Below are positions 1-6,342 of a stretch of DNA of 7,095 nucleotides, piece after piece. This DNA is from Anaerolineae bacterium. Its GTDB lineage: Bacteria; Chloroflexota; Anaerolineae; UBA4142. The stretch lies in assembly GCA_026417715.1 (NCBI GenBank), contig JAOACU010000152.1:1-7095 (forward strand), given 5' to 3'. The position numbers and the translations under genes are program-made. How positions within the stretch are numbered: position 1 is the stretch's first letter; every line of letters starts with the position of its first letter. A model generated the notes under the pieces. That model was not told the DNA's origin. It ran no database searches and saw only the letters and a list, made by a program, of their open reading frames with translations.

Positions 1-326
1 GGTTTAGGGTAACTCTTTACCAACTCCGCTAAATCCTCTGGGTATCGCGTGGCAATGCTGAGTTCATTCAACTTGGCAATCAGAGGTTGATATTCCTCAG
101 GAATATCCAAACGGGCTAATCGAATCAGTTCATACAAATCATGAGTGTACGGCGGATGCCTGTCCTGCGATTCGGAAACGATTGCCTTGAGCATTTTCTC
201 GATTGCCAAATGACAGAAAAAGATGACGTGAATGTAACGTCTGGTTGTAAACATATGCCGAGCAGATTCGATATCATACTTGGCACTGGCAATCCAATTT
301 TGGGTTGTCTTTTTTAACACCTTCAC
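1..326 (-). CDS. HEPN-domain protein, C-terminal part cut off by the window edge
   Basis: The frame opens after a TAG at 342-344. Its first usable start is GTG at 326, with a second GTG at 320, and 108 codons are visible before the left edge. The protein starts VKVLKKTTQNW. It shows the pattern of the COG2250-type HEPN family: an N-terminal helix WIASAKYDIESARHMF (11-26), then FFCHLAIEKMLKA (36-48) with the characteristic Glu-Lys, then PPYTHDLYEL (58-67), then a TRYPED segment (93-98). Proteins of this family are small all-helical partners of minimal nucleotidyltransferases or are RNA-binding or RNA-cleaving proteins, often in toxin-antitoxin-like pairs. The usual length is about 120-140 residues, so only a short tail should be missing. 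No R-x4-6-H ribonuclease motif is visible, so catalysis cannot be claimed. There is no Shine-Dalgarno site, and a promoter directly abuts the start. Any nucleotidyltransferase partner would lie downstream, outside the window. Family call is fairly sure; function is not. Confidence 0.8.
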   Translation of the reverse strand, partial: MKVLKKTTQNWIASAKYDIESARHMFTTRRYIHVIFFCHLAIEKMLKAIVSESQDRHPPYTHDLYELIRLARLDIPEEYQPLIAKLNELSIATRYPEDLAELVKSYPK

Positions 327-333
327 AGCGGCG

Positions 334-362
334 ATTATATCCTAGTTTCCTATGCTTGGCAA
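334..362 (-). promoter_or_regulatory. Sigma-70-like promoter of the HEPN gene, leaderless arrangement
   Basis: On the minus strand a TTGCCA -35 box (362-357) is followed by a 17-bp spacer and a perfect TATAAT -10 box (339-334). Transcription would start about 7 nt downstream, at or next to the G of the GTG start codon at 326. The mRNA would then have essentially no leader. The spacing and both hexamers are seen directly; the start site is inferred. Confidence 0.75.
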
Positions 363-369
363 TCTGTGT

Positions 370-411
370 TGATAAAGAACAGAGGTGGGGCAATATCCCA
401 CCTCTGTTTTT
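370..411 (-). terminator. Hairpin terminator after the dikinase gene
   Basis: ACAGAGGTGGG (379-389) pairs perfectly with CCCACCTCTGT (397-407) around a 7-nt loop, giving an 11-bp stem that can be extended by one A-T pair. It begins 10 nt after the dikinase stop codon at 418-420. On the minus strand the tail after the stem is TTCTTTATC, moderately U-rich. On the plus strand the tail is TTTTT, so the hairpin may work in both directions. It insulates the dikinase transcript from the HEPN promoter just downstream. Confidence 0.75.
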
Positions 412-417
412 ACCACA

Positions 418-3195
418 TCACTTGTCCTTTGCAATCTGTTTGACACACGCTTGCGCTGCCGCAAGACGCGCGACTGGCACACGGAACGGCGAACAACTCA
501 CATAGTTCAATCCGATGCGATGACAAAACTCGATGGACGATGGATCGCCGCCGTGTTCACCGCAGATGCCGACTTTGAGGTCGGGACGCGTGGCGCGTCC
601 TTCCTCCACCGCAATCTGCATCAGGCGACCCACACCCACTGGGTCGAGTTGCTGGAATGGATTGAACGGCAGAATCTTGTTCTCGACGTACTTGAGCAAG
701 AACTTGCCTTCCGCATCGTCGCGCGAGAAACCATACGTCGTCTGCGTCAAATCGTTCGTGCCGAACGAGAAGAACTGCGCATACTCGGCGATTTCGCTTG
801 CTGTGAGCGCGCCGCGTGGAATCTCAATCATCGTACCGAATTTGTATTCGAGATCCACACCTTGCTCTGCAAGCACTTTTTTCGCTTCGGCTTCGAGTAT
901 CTCGCGCTGATGCTTGAGTTCGTTGACGTGACCGACGAGCGGGATCATAATTTCGGGATGCACGTTGACGCCGCGCTTTTTCAGAATGCACGCGGCTTCG
1001 ATGATCGCGCGTGTCTGCATCACCGTGATTTGCGGCATCATAATCCCCAAGCGACAACCGCGCAAGCCAAGCATCGGATTCGCTTCGCGCATCTGCTCGA
1101 CGGCTTTGAGCATCGCCTCTTTCTCTTTCAACAGTTCAGGATTGTTGCCGCGCACGCGCAACTCGGTCACTTCGACGAGCAACTGTTCGTGCGAAGGGAG
1201 AAATTCGTGCAAGGGTGGATCAATCGTGCGAATCACGACCGGCAATTCACCCATCGCCTCAAAGATGCCGACGAAATCTTCGCGCTGAATTGGCAAGAGT
1301 TGATCGAGATACTTTTGGCGTTCTTCATCGGTCTTCGCCAAAATCATCTTTTGCACGATGGGCAAGCGATCGGTCTCGAAGAACATATGCTCGGTGCGAC
1401 ACAAGCCGATGCCTTGCGCGCCGAACTTGATCGCCATCCGCGCATCGCGCGGATAGTCTGCGTTTGCCCACACTTGCATACCGACTTCGGGCGCGTTCTT
1501 CATTCCCTTGCGCGATTTCTTGAGTCGAATCTCATCTGCCCACGCAAGCAAGGTCTTGAGGTCTTCGTCTTTGTCATAGTCGGGCAAAATCATTTTGATT
1601 TCGCCAAGAAATACTTCGCCCGTGCCACCGTCAATCGAAATCACATCACCTTCCTTGATCACCTTATCGCCGACGGTGAACAAGCGTTTCTCTTCGTCCA
1701 CATGAATACTTTCGCAACCTGCGACGCATGGCAATCCCGCGCCACGCGCCACGACTGCCGCGTGTGACGTCGCGCCACCGTGTTGGGTCAAAATGCCTTT
1801 CGATGCGTACATCCCATGCACATCTTCGGGCGATGTTTCGTAGCGAACGAGGATGACGTGCTTGCCTTCCTTGCCCAGTTTCTCTGCGGTGTCAGGATCG
1901 AAAATTGCCAAACCCGTTGCCGCGCCGGGCGATGCGTTCAAACCAGTGGCAAGTAGTTTGCCTTCTTGCGCGGCTTGCGCTTTGGTGGCTTCATCAAACT
2001 GCGGCATCAACAATTGCACGACGTGATTCGGCTCGACGCGTTGAATGGCTTCCTCTTTGGTGATCAAGCCCTCGCGCACCATATCCACCGCGATCTTGAC
2101 CGCCGCGCGCGCCGTGCGTTTGCCCGCGCGCGTTTGGAGCATATACAACTTGCCGCGCTCGACGGTGAATTCAAGGTCTTGCATATCGCGGTAATGCTTT
2201 TCCATCTGGCGCGCGATCTTGCGGAACTGTTCGTACACCTTGGGATTCTTTTCCTTCAACTCGGCAATTTTGACCGGCGTGCGAATGCCCGCGACTACGT
2301 CTTCACCTTGCGCGTTCGCCAGATATTCGCCGTACAATTCATTTTCGCCGGTGCTGGGATTGCGCGTGAACGCGACGCCCGTACCGGAATCCTCGCCCAT
2401 ATTCCCAAAGACCATCGTCACAACATTGACCGCTGTGCCGAGATCATCGGGAATCTTGTTGATGCGACGATAATCCACCGCGCGCTTGCCCATCCACGAA
2501 CCGAACACCGCGCCAATCGCAAGTTCGAGTTGTTTGTACGGGTCTTCAGGAAATTCTTCACCGATTTCGTTTTTGTACAATTCTTTGAATTGCGTGACGA
2601 CTTCGGTCAGCGCGTTGACATCGAGATCCGTATCGGCTTTGGCGTTATACTTGGCTTTGACTGCATCGAAAATCGCATCGAACTTTTTGCCTTCGATGCC
2701 CATCACGATACGACCGAACATCGCGATCAAACGCCGATACGCGTCCATCCCGAAACGCCGATTGCCGGTGAGCGTCGCCAAACCTTCGAGCGTTTGCGCG
2801 TTCAATCCCAAGTTCAACACCGTGTCCATCATTCCGGGCATCGAGAACTTGGCGCCTGAACGCACGGACACGAGAAGCGGATTCTTGGGATCGCCGAATT
2901 TTTTGCCGGTCTGTTTTTCAACGACCTTGAGTGCGGCGAGCGTTTGCTCCCACATTCCTTTGGGAAATTTTTTACCTGCGGCATAGTACGCGTTGCACGC
3001 TTCGGTGGTAATCGTAAAACCGGGCGGCACGGGTAACTTGGCTTTGGTCATCTCTGCCAGACCTGCGCCTTTGCCACCGAGCAAGTCGCGCATATCCTTG
3101 TTGCCTTCGGAAAACAAATAGACCCACTTGTTGTTTGTGGACGCTTTGGGTTTGGCAGTCGTTTTGACTGTCTTGCGTTTGACTGTTTTTGCCAT
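418..3195 (-). CDS. ppdK: Pyruvate, phosphate dikinase (PPDK)
   Basis: This cytosolic enzyme interconverts pyruvate + ATP + Pi and PEP + AMP + PPi (EC 2.7.9.1), linking glycolysis and gluconeogenesis. The product is 925 residues. The N-terminal ATP-grasp half begins with KWVYLFSEG (23-31) and LLGGKGAGLAEMT (38-50). The phosphohistidine swivelling domain holds QHGGATSHAAVVARG, with catalytic His478 and the regulatory-type Thr476. The C-terminal TIM barrel contains GLCRTEHMFF (Arg600 region), GTMIEIPRGAL, FSFGTNDLTQTTYG and GICGEHGGDPSS with the catalytic Cys near 878. Every core motif is intact and the length is normal. The start at 3195 is chosen because AGGAGG lies 10 nt upstream and because the family N-terminus follows closely; a GTG at 3243 only adds 16 unconvincing residues. 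Residues 2-20 are a Lys/Thr/Ala-rich extension. The gene sits 93 nt after glyS with no terminator between them, so readthrough from glyS is plausible. I found no convincing own promoter. Confidence 0.98.
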   Translation of the reverse strand: MAKTVKRKTVKTTAKPKASTNNKWVYLFSEGNKDMRDLLGGKGAGLAEMTKAKLPVPPGFTITTEACNAYYAAGKKFPKGMWEQTLAALKVVEKQTGKKFGDPKNPLLVSVRSGAKFSMPGMMDTVLNLGLNAQTLEGLATLTGNRRFGMDAYRRLIAMFGRIVMGIEGKKFDAIFDAVKAKYNAKADTDLDVNALTEVVTQFKELYKNEIGEEFPEDPYKQLELAIGAVFGSWMGKRAVDYRRINKIPDDLGTAVNVVTMVFGNMGEDSGTGVAFTRNPSTGENELYGEYLANAQGEDVVAGIRTPVKIAELKEKNPKVYEQFRKIARQMEKHYRDMQDLEFTVERGKLYMLQTRAGKRTARAAVKIAVDMVREGLITKEEAIQRVEPNHVVQLLMPQFDEATKAQAAQEGKLLATGLNASPGAATGLAIFDPDTAEKLGKEGKHVILVRYETSPEDVHGMYASKGILTQHGGATSHAAVVARGAGLPCVAGCESIHVDEEKRLFTVGDKVIKEGDVISIDGGTGEVFLGEIKMILPDYDKDEDLKTLLAWADEIRLKKSRKGMKNAPEVGMQVWANADYPRDARMAIKFGAQGIGLCRTEHMFFETDRLPIVQKMILAKTDEERQKYLDQLLPIQREDFVGIFEAMGELPVVIRTIDPPLHEFLPSHEQLLVEVTELRVRGNNPELLKEKEAMLKAVEQMREANPMLGLRGCRLGIMMPQITVMQTRAIIEAACILKKRGVNVHPEIMIPLVGHVNELKHQREILEAEAKKVLAEQGVDLEYKFGTMIEIPRGALTASEIAEYAQFFSFGTNDLTQTTYGFSRDDAEGKFLLKYVENKILPFNPFQQLDPVGVGRLMQIAVEEGRATRPDLKVGICGEHGGDPSSIEFCHRIGLNYVSCSPFRVPVARLAAAQACVKQIAKDK

Positions 3196-3203
3196 CGTAC
3201 AAA

Positions 3204-3211
3204 TTCCTCCT
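3204..3211 (-). promoter_or_regulatory. Shine-Dalgarno site deciding the ppdK start
   Basis: AGGAGGAA on the minus strand matches the anti-SD sequence almost fully. The AGGAGG core ends 10 nt before the ATG at 3195. It supports that ATG over the upstream in-frame GTG at 3243. Confidence 0.75.
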
Positions 3212-3288
3212 ATGTGAATGATTGCCTCCGATCGTACGAACACACGTCCTTGTGGGTCCTTCCAATCGGGAGTTTATTTGTCCTACCT

Positions 3289-4659
3289 CTATTCAGCAAG
3301 TTTTTCCATCAACACTTGCTTGACTTGTGACACCGACACGCGAATCTGTTCCATCGAATCGCGATCACGAATCGTCACTTTGCCATCGTACTTTTCATCG
3401 CTCGGAATCGCCGATTGATGATCCACCGTCACGCAAAACGGCGTACCGATTTCGTCTTGGCGGCGATACAATCGTCCGATACTGCCGGTGTCATCGTACA
3501 TCGTCATCATCGCGGGACGTAAATCGGCGGCGATTTTGCGCGCAAGGTCAACGATTTCAGGACGATTGCGCGCAAGTGGCAGCACTGCGACCTTGAACGG
3601 CGCCAGTGCTTTGGGTAACCGCAAGACGACGCGCTTTTCACCGCGCACGGTCTCTTCGTGATAACTCTCGAACAACGCGACGAGCACCGCGCGATCCACG
3701 CCCATCGAGGGTTCGACAACGTACGGAATATACTTTTCTTTGGTCTCGTCGTCAAAGTACGTCAAATCCTTGCCACTCAACTTTTGATGCGCGCCCAAAT
3801 CGTAATCGGTGCGACTCGCAATCCCTTCGACTTCGCTCCACCCCATTGGGAAACGATACTCGATGTCGTAGTTGCCTTTGGAGTAATGCGGCGGCTTTTC
3901 TTGTTTCACATCGTCGGGATCGGGTCCCTCGATGTAGGTACGATCAGGACGAATCACCTTGACGCGAATGTTGTCATCGCGAATGTTGAACGTTTGTTTC
4001 CACCAACGCAAACGTTCGTCGCGCCAATAGTCGTGCCATCCGTCTTCGGTACCAGGTTTGACGAAGAATTCGACCTCCATCTGCTCGAATTCGCGATCAC
4101 GAAAGATGAAATTACCAGTGATGATTTCATTGCGAAACGCGCGCCCGATTTGCGCGATGCCGAACGGAATTTTTTTGCGCATTGATTGTTGCACGTTGGA
4201 AAAATTGACAAAGATGCCTTGTGCGGTTTCGGGACGCAAGTACGCCAGTGCCGCATCGTCTTCAACAGGACCAACGTGCGTTTTGAACATCACGTTGAAT
4301 TGGCGCGGTTCGGTGAGCGCGCCTTTGACGCCGCAGTGCGGGCATGCTTCGCCGGGAATTTGATCGGCACGGAAACGATGGTGGCAATTCTTGCACTCAA
4401 CCAACGGATCGTTGAATGTGGCAACGTGCCCACTGGCGACCCACACTTGCGGATTCATAATGATTGCCGCGTCGAGTCCAACCACATCGTCGCGATCCTG
4501 CACCAACGCTTTCCACCACGCGCGTTTGATGTTGTTCTTGAGTTCCACGCCCAGCGGACCGTAATCCCAAAATCCGCCAATCCCGCCGTAAATCTCCGAA
4601 CCTTGAAAGACAAAGCCGCGTCGTTTGCACAATGAGACGATTGTTTCCATGTCTGGCAT
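3289..4659 (-). CDS. glyS: Glycyl-tRNA synthetase, class II homodimeric (alpha-2) type
   Basis: This enzyme charges tRNA-Gly with glycine using ATP (EC 6.1.1.14). The product is 456 residues, normal for the single-chain bacterial type rather than the two-subunit GlyQ/GlyS enzyme. The N-terminus has the family signature RRGFVFQGSEIYGG (13-26) and WDYGPLGVELKNNIKRAWW. A zinc-ribbon-like knuckle has Cys89, Cys92, Cys106 and Cys109. Class II motif 2 is GRAFRNEI (172-179) with FRDREFEQMEVEFF after it. Motif 3 is EPSMGVDRAVL (316-326). The C-terminal anticodon-binding domain runs from about 345 (LRLPKALAPFKVAVLPL) to the end and contains GRLYRRQDEIGTPFCVTVD. The ATG at 4659 is preceded by GAGGAAA with 8 nt spacing from GAGG; the internal ATG at 4650 is spaced too far. 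The gene lies 21 nt after the protease gene, so it is probably cotranscribed from upstream. I see no T-box leader in this short gap. Confidence 0.98.
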   Translation of the reverse strand: MPDMETIVSLCKRRGFVFQGSEIYGGIGGFWDYGPLGVELKNNIKRAWWKALVQDRDDVVGLDAAIIMNPQVWVASGHVATFNDPLVECKNCHHRFRADQIPGEACPHCGVKGALTEPRQFNVMFKTHVGPVEDDAALAYLRPETAQGIFVNFSNVQQSMRKKIPFGIAQIGRAFRNEIITGNFIFRDREFEQMEVEFFVKPGTEDGWHDYWRDERLRWWKQTFNIRDDNIRVKVIRPDRTYIEGPDPDDVKQEKPPHYSKGNYDIEYRFPMGWSEVEGIASRTDYDLGAHQKLSGKDLTYFDDETKEKYIPYVVEPSMGVDRAVLVALFESYHEETVRGEKRVVLRLPKALAPFKVAVLPLARNRPEIVDLARKIAADLRPAMMTMYDDTGSIGRLYRRQDEIGTPFCVTVDHQSAIPSDEKYDGKVTIRDRDSMEQIRVSVSQVKQVLMEKLAE

Positions 4660-4680
4660 AGGTGTTTCCTCGAAAGTAAT

Positions 4681-5085
4681 CTACAAACGAGTAACGATAA
4701 GATGACCATCACGATCGTTGAAACAAAATTGCAACTGATTGAAGATCGAGTGACGACCGAGTAGATTGAAACCGATTCGCAACTGATCTGAGAAACCAAC
4801 TTCTGCCGTGATGTGAAAAGTGTCCAACATCAATCCAACTGGATGAAGATAAACTACAACAAGGTTGCCACCCAAGCCCCAGACCAACACTCGGCGTCCC
4901 AGTTTCAGATCAATACCCAAACGCTCTGCAATGCTCGCATCAAAAATCGAATAGACTGCACCTGAATCCACCAGAGCCATATCTTCTGTTCGTCTAGAAT
5001 CACGGAACAGACCAACACGGACAATTGGCATACGTTGTCCACGCAACAACCTATACGACAAGCGTATGCTATTGGCGTTTGACAT
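4681..5085 (-). CDS. Small retropepsin-like aspartic protease family protein
   Basis: The product is 134 residues. After a short lead comes ALVDSGAVYSIFDASIAERLG (37-57), the Asp-Ser-Gly-Ala active-site motif of retroviral-type (A2/clan AA) proteases with candidate catalytic Asp40. A Gly-rich flap-like stretch WGLGGNLVVVYLHP follows. Near the C-terminus LLGRHSIFNQLQFCFND matches the family's ILGRD-like segment, although His replaces the usual Asp. Such proteins carry one Asp per chain and act as homodimers. No signal peptide or membrane segment is seen, so a cytosolic protein is likely; the substrate is unknown. The start at 5085 has GAGGA 5 nt upstream. An in-frame ATG at 5154 would add 23 residues inside the upstream gene and has no better site. 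The gene overlaps the upstream gene by 17 nt, indicating translational coupling. Family call is good; activity is inferred. Confidence 0.8.
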   Translation of the reverse strand: MSNANSIRLSYRLLRGQRMPIVRVGLFRDSRRTEDMALVDSGAVYSIFDASIAERLGIDLKLGRRVLVWGLGGNLVVVYLHPVGLMLDTFHITAEVGFSDQLRIGFNLLGRHSIFNQLQFCFNDRDGHLIVTRL

Positions 5086-5494
5086 TGGCTTCCTCGTTCC
5101 AGTCAATCGGAAAATTGCTGGGTAGAATGCGTATGTCCTCTGCGCGCGGGACATACGTAACCAGCGGTATCACTTCAGGTTTCACCCGATCGGCAAGTGC
5201 ATACAATTCAGCGCGCGTGGGTGCTATGGCAATCACTTGACGATCCCAAATTGCCAGATAACGCCCAGGATACTTTTCTTCAAACTCTGGTTCGTGTTCG
5301 TTCAACCAAGCATCCCAGTCGCGTACTTGTTCGGCGGTGGGTGCAATGCGTGCTTCCCAAGGTACCGCGACTGAACGGGTGGCGCTGGATTTAGATGAAC
5401 GCACAACTTGGCGTTTTATTGGCTTGCGCGTTCGCGCGCGATATACCACGCGCGTTTCGCGCGCTCTTTGTGCCCCTTTACTCGTTCGCGACAT
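5069..5494 (-). CDS. Small basic protein with a DUF5678-like C-terminal domain
   Basis: The product is 141 residues of unknown function. Residues 1-42 are very basic and low in complexity, with about 14 Arg/Lys in 40 residues, and are probably disordered. A linker (43-70) contains APTAEQVRDWDAWLNEHEPE. The conserved part is roughly 71-132: EKYPGRYLAIWDRQVIAIAPTRAELY, then a PLVTYVP strand, ending at FPIDWN. This resembles the DUF5678 pattern of a short beta hairpin (ylAi..g.vva), a helix and a second strand ending in a vP motif. In my recollection such domains often sit next to small retropepsin-like proteins, as here. The ATG at 5494 has GAGG 4 nt upstream and overlaps the end of recO by 17 nt; the 3' end overlaps the protease gene by another 17 nt. 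It therefore behaves as a coupled member of the recO operon. The domain name is a recollection from the pattern and is less sure than the coding status. Confidence 0.7.
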   Translation of the reverse strand: MSRTSKGAQRARETRVVYRARTRKPIKRQVVRSSKSSATRSVAVPWEARIAPTAEQVRDWDAWLNEHEPEFEEKYPGRYLAIWDRQVIAIAPTRAELYALADRVKPEVIPLVTYVPRAEDIRILPSNFPIDWNEEANVKRQ

Positions 5495-6275
5495 ATTTCC
5501 TCGCCTTCAACTCGCGCAAAAATTCTACACTCTTCAAGTTCCGTTCCAGATGATATGTGATGTAACGCAACATCACCGTTTCCACCTGCAGCATCGTCTC
5601 ACCTGACACACACAAATCGCGCACGGTTGCCCACTCGCGCGTTTGCAGATAACGCAACACCTTGAGCACGTCCAACGGAATCACTTGCGCGTCGTGCGCG
5701 TGTTCAAGTTGCGCACGCCGCGTTTGCACACATTCGGGATCGAGCACGCCGCCGGCTTCCACGCTAAAGTAATTTTCGGTCGGCTCGATGCTCTTGCCAC
5801 AGTGCACACAGTTGAACAACTGTGGACGATAGCCCGCGTACTGCAACACGCGCAGTTCAAAAAAGCGCGCCAGCACATCAGGATCGGTAGTGGTTTCCCC
5901 CAGCCACGCCAACGCGCGCAACAATTCGTCAAAAAGCGCGCGATTTTCGGTTCCCTCTTCGGCAAACTTGTCCACGAGTTCTGCCAGATAGTACGCATAA
6001 CCGATGCGTTCCAAATTGTTGCGCAAAGGCAGAAACGCGTCGAGCGTATCGGCTTGGGTGATGATGTCGAGTTGTTTGCCTTTTGCCAAGAGCAGGTGCG
6101 TGTGTGTGAACAACTCCAAGTGCCCACTCTTGCGAGAAGTGGGCTTGCGTACCCCTTTGGCAATCTCTCGCAACTTGCCCAGATTCGGTGTGAGCAACGT
6201 CACCAAGCGATCGGCTTCGCCGTAATCGGTGCGTTTGAGCACGATTGCCTCGACGCGGTACAGTCGCTCTCTCAT
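5478..6275 (-). CDS. recO: DNA repair protein RecO
   Basis: RecO works with RecR (RecFOR pathway) to load RecA on SSB-coated single-stranded DNA and to anneal strands. The product is 265 residues, typical for the family. The OB-fold N-terminus has the hallmark EAIVLKRTDYGEADRLVTLLT (9-29), then GKLREIAKGVRKPTSRKSGHLE. The helical middle is followed by the zinc-site region with CVHC (Cys156, Cys159) and DPEC (Cys182). The fourth ligand usually seen in this knuckle is not obvious. The ATG at 6275 is forced: upstream in the same frame there is no ATG, GTG or TTG before a TAG at 6318-6320. It has no Shine-Dalgarno sequence. The heptamer palindrome begins 1 nt before it and occupies the place where a ribosome site would be. 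Transcription probably comes from the promoter of the MazG-like gene, 67 nt upstream. recO is the first of three genes joined by short overlaps. Confidence 0.95.
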   Translation of the reverse strand: MRERLYRVEAIVLKRTDYGEADRLVTLLTPNLGKLREIAKGVRKPTSRKSGHLELFTHTHLLLAKGKQLDIITQADTLDAFLPLRNNLERIGYAYYLAELVDKFAEEGTENRALFDELLRALAWLGETTTDPDVLARFFELRVLQYAGYRPQLFNCVHCGKSIEPTENYFSVEAGGVLDPECVQTRRAQLEHAHDAQVIPLDVLKVLRYLQTREWATVRDLCVSGETMLQVETVMLRYITYHLERNLKSVEFLRELKARKYVANE

Positions 6276-6276
6276 T

Positions 6277-6339
6277 GCAGATTTAAGATTGTAGATTGCA
6301 GATTGAAAATCTGCAATCTACAATCTGCAATCTAAAATC
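6277..6339. repeat. Palindromic element built from 7-bp units between the MazG-like gene and recO
   Basis: On the plus strand four tandem heptamers ending in GATT (GCAGATT, TAAGATT, GTAGATT, GCAGATT; 6277-6304) are followed by a GAA centre (6305-6307). Then come four heptamers beginning with AATC (AATCTGC, AATCTAC, AATCTGC, AATCTAA; 6308-6335) and a closing AATC. The inner 19 bp of each arm (6286-6304 and 6308-6326) are exactly complementary; after a 2-nt mismatch, 5 more pairs follow. As RNA it would form a long hairpin with a 3-nt loop. It has no U-tract, so it is not a standard terminator. It resembles dispersed A/T-rich repeats seen in environmental genomes and, in its 7-nt period, cyanobacterial heptamer repeats. 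Its copy number cannot be judged from this window. Confidence 0.85.
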
Positions 6340-6342
6340 AGG

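Noticed and set aside
385..1767. Long plus-strand open frame opposite the dikinase gene (about 460 codons)
   Set aside because: It is antisense to a gene with every PPDK motif intact. Its translation is rich in His, Arg and Phe with no recognisable domain, as expected from the codon bias of the real gene.
1966..2859. Second long plus-strand open frame opposite the dikinase gene
   Set aside because: Same shadow effect; no ribosome site or family resemblance.
3196..3243. Longer N-terminus for the dikinase from GTG 3243
   Set aside because: It would place the strong AGGAGG inside the coding region and adds residues unlike the family.
3196..3288. Promoter or terminator between glyS and ppdK
   Set aside because: No hairpin with a T-run and no -35/-10 pair with proper spacing could be found; only an AAGGAC direct repeat and the ribosome site stand out.
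3658..4635. Plus-strand open frames opposite glyS
   Set aside because: They lie against the conserved class II synthetase motifs in the other strand and have a shadow-like composition.
5086..5154. Longer N-terminus for the protease from ATG 5154
   Set aside because: The extra 23 residues overlap the conserved C-terminal domain of the upstream gene, and the ATG at 5085 has a clear GAGGA site.
5643..6335. Plus-strand open frame of about 230 codons opposite recO
   Set aside because: Antisense shadow of recO; it ends inside the heptamer repeat and shows no domain.
6277..6339. Reading the palindrome as a terminator after the MazG-like gene, or as a CRISPR repeat
   Set aside because: There is no U-tract on either side, and the units are contiguous 7-mers without spacers.
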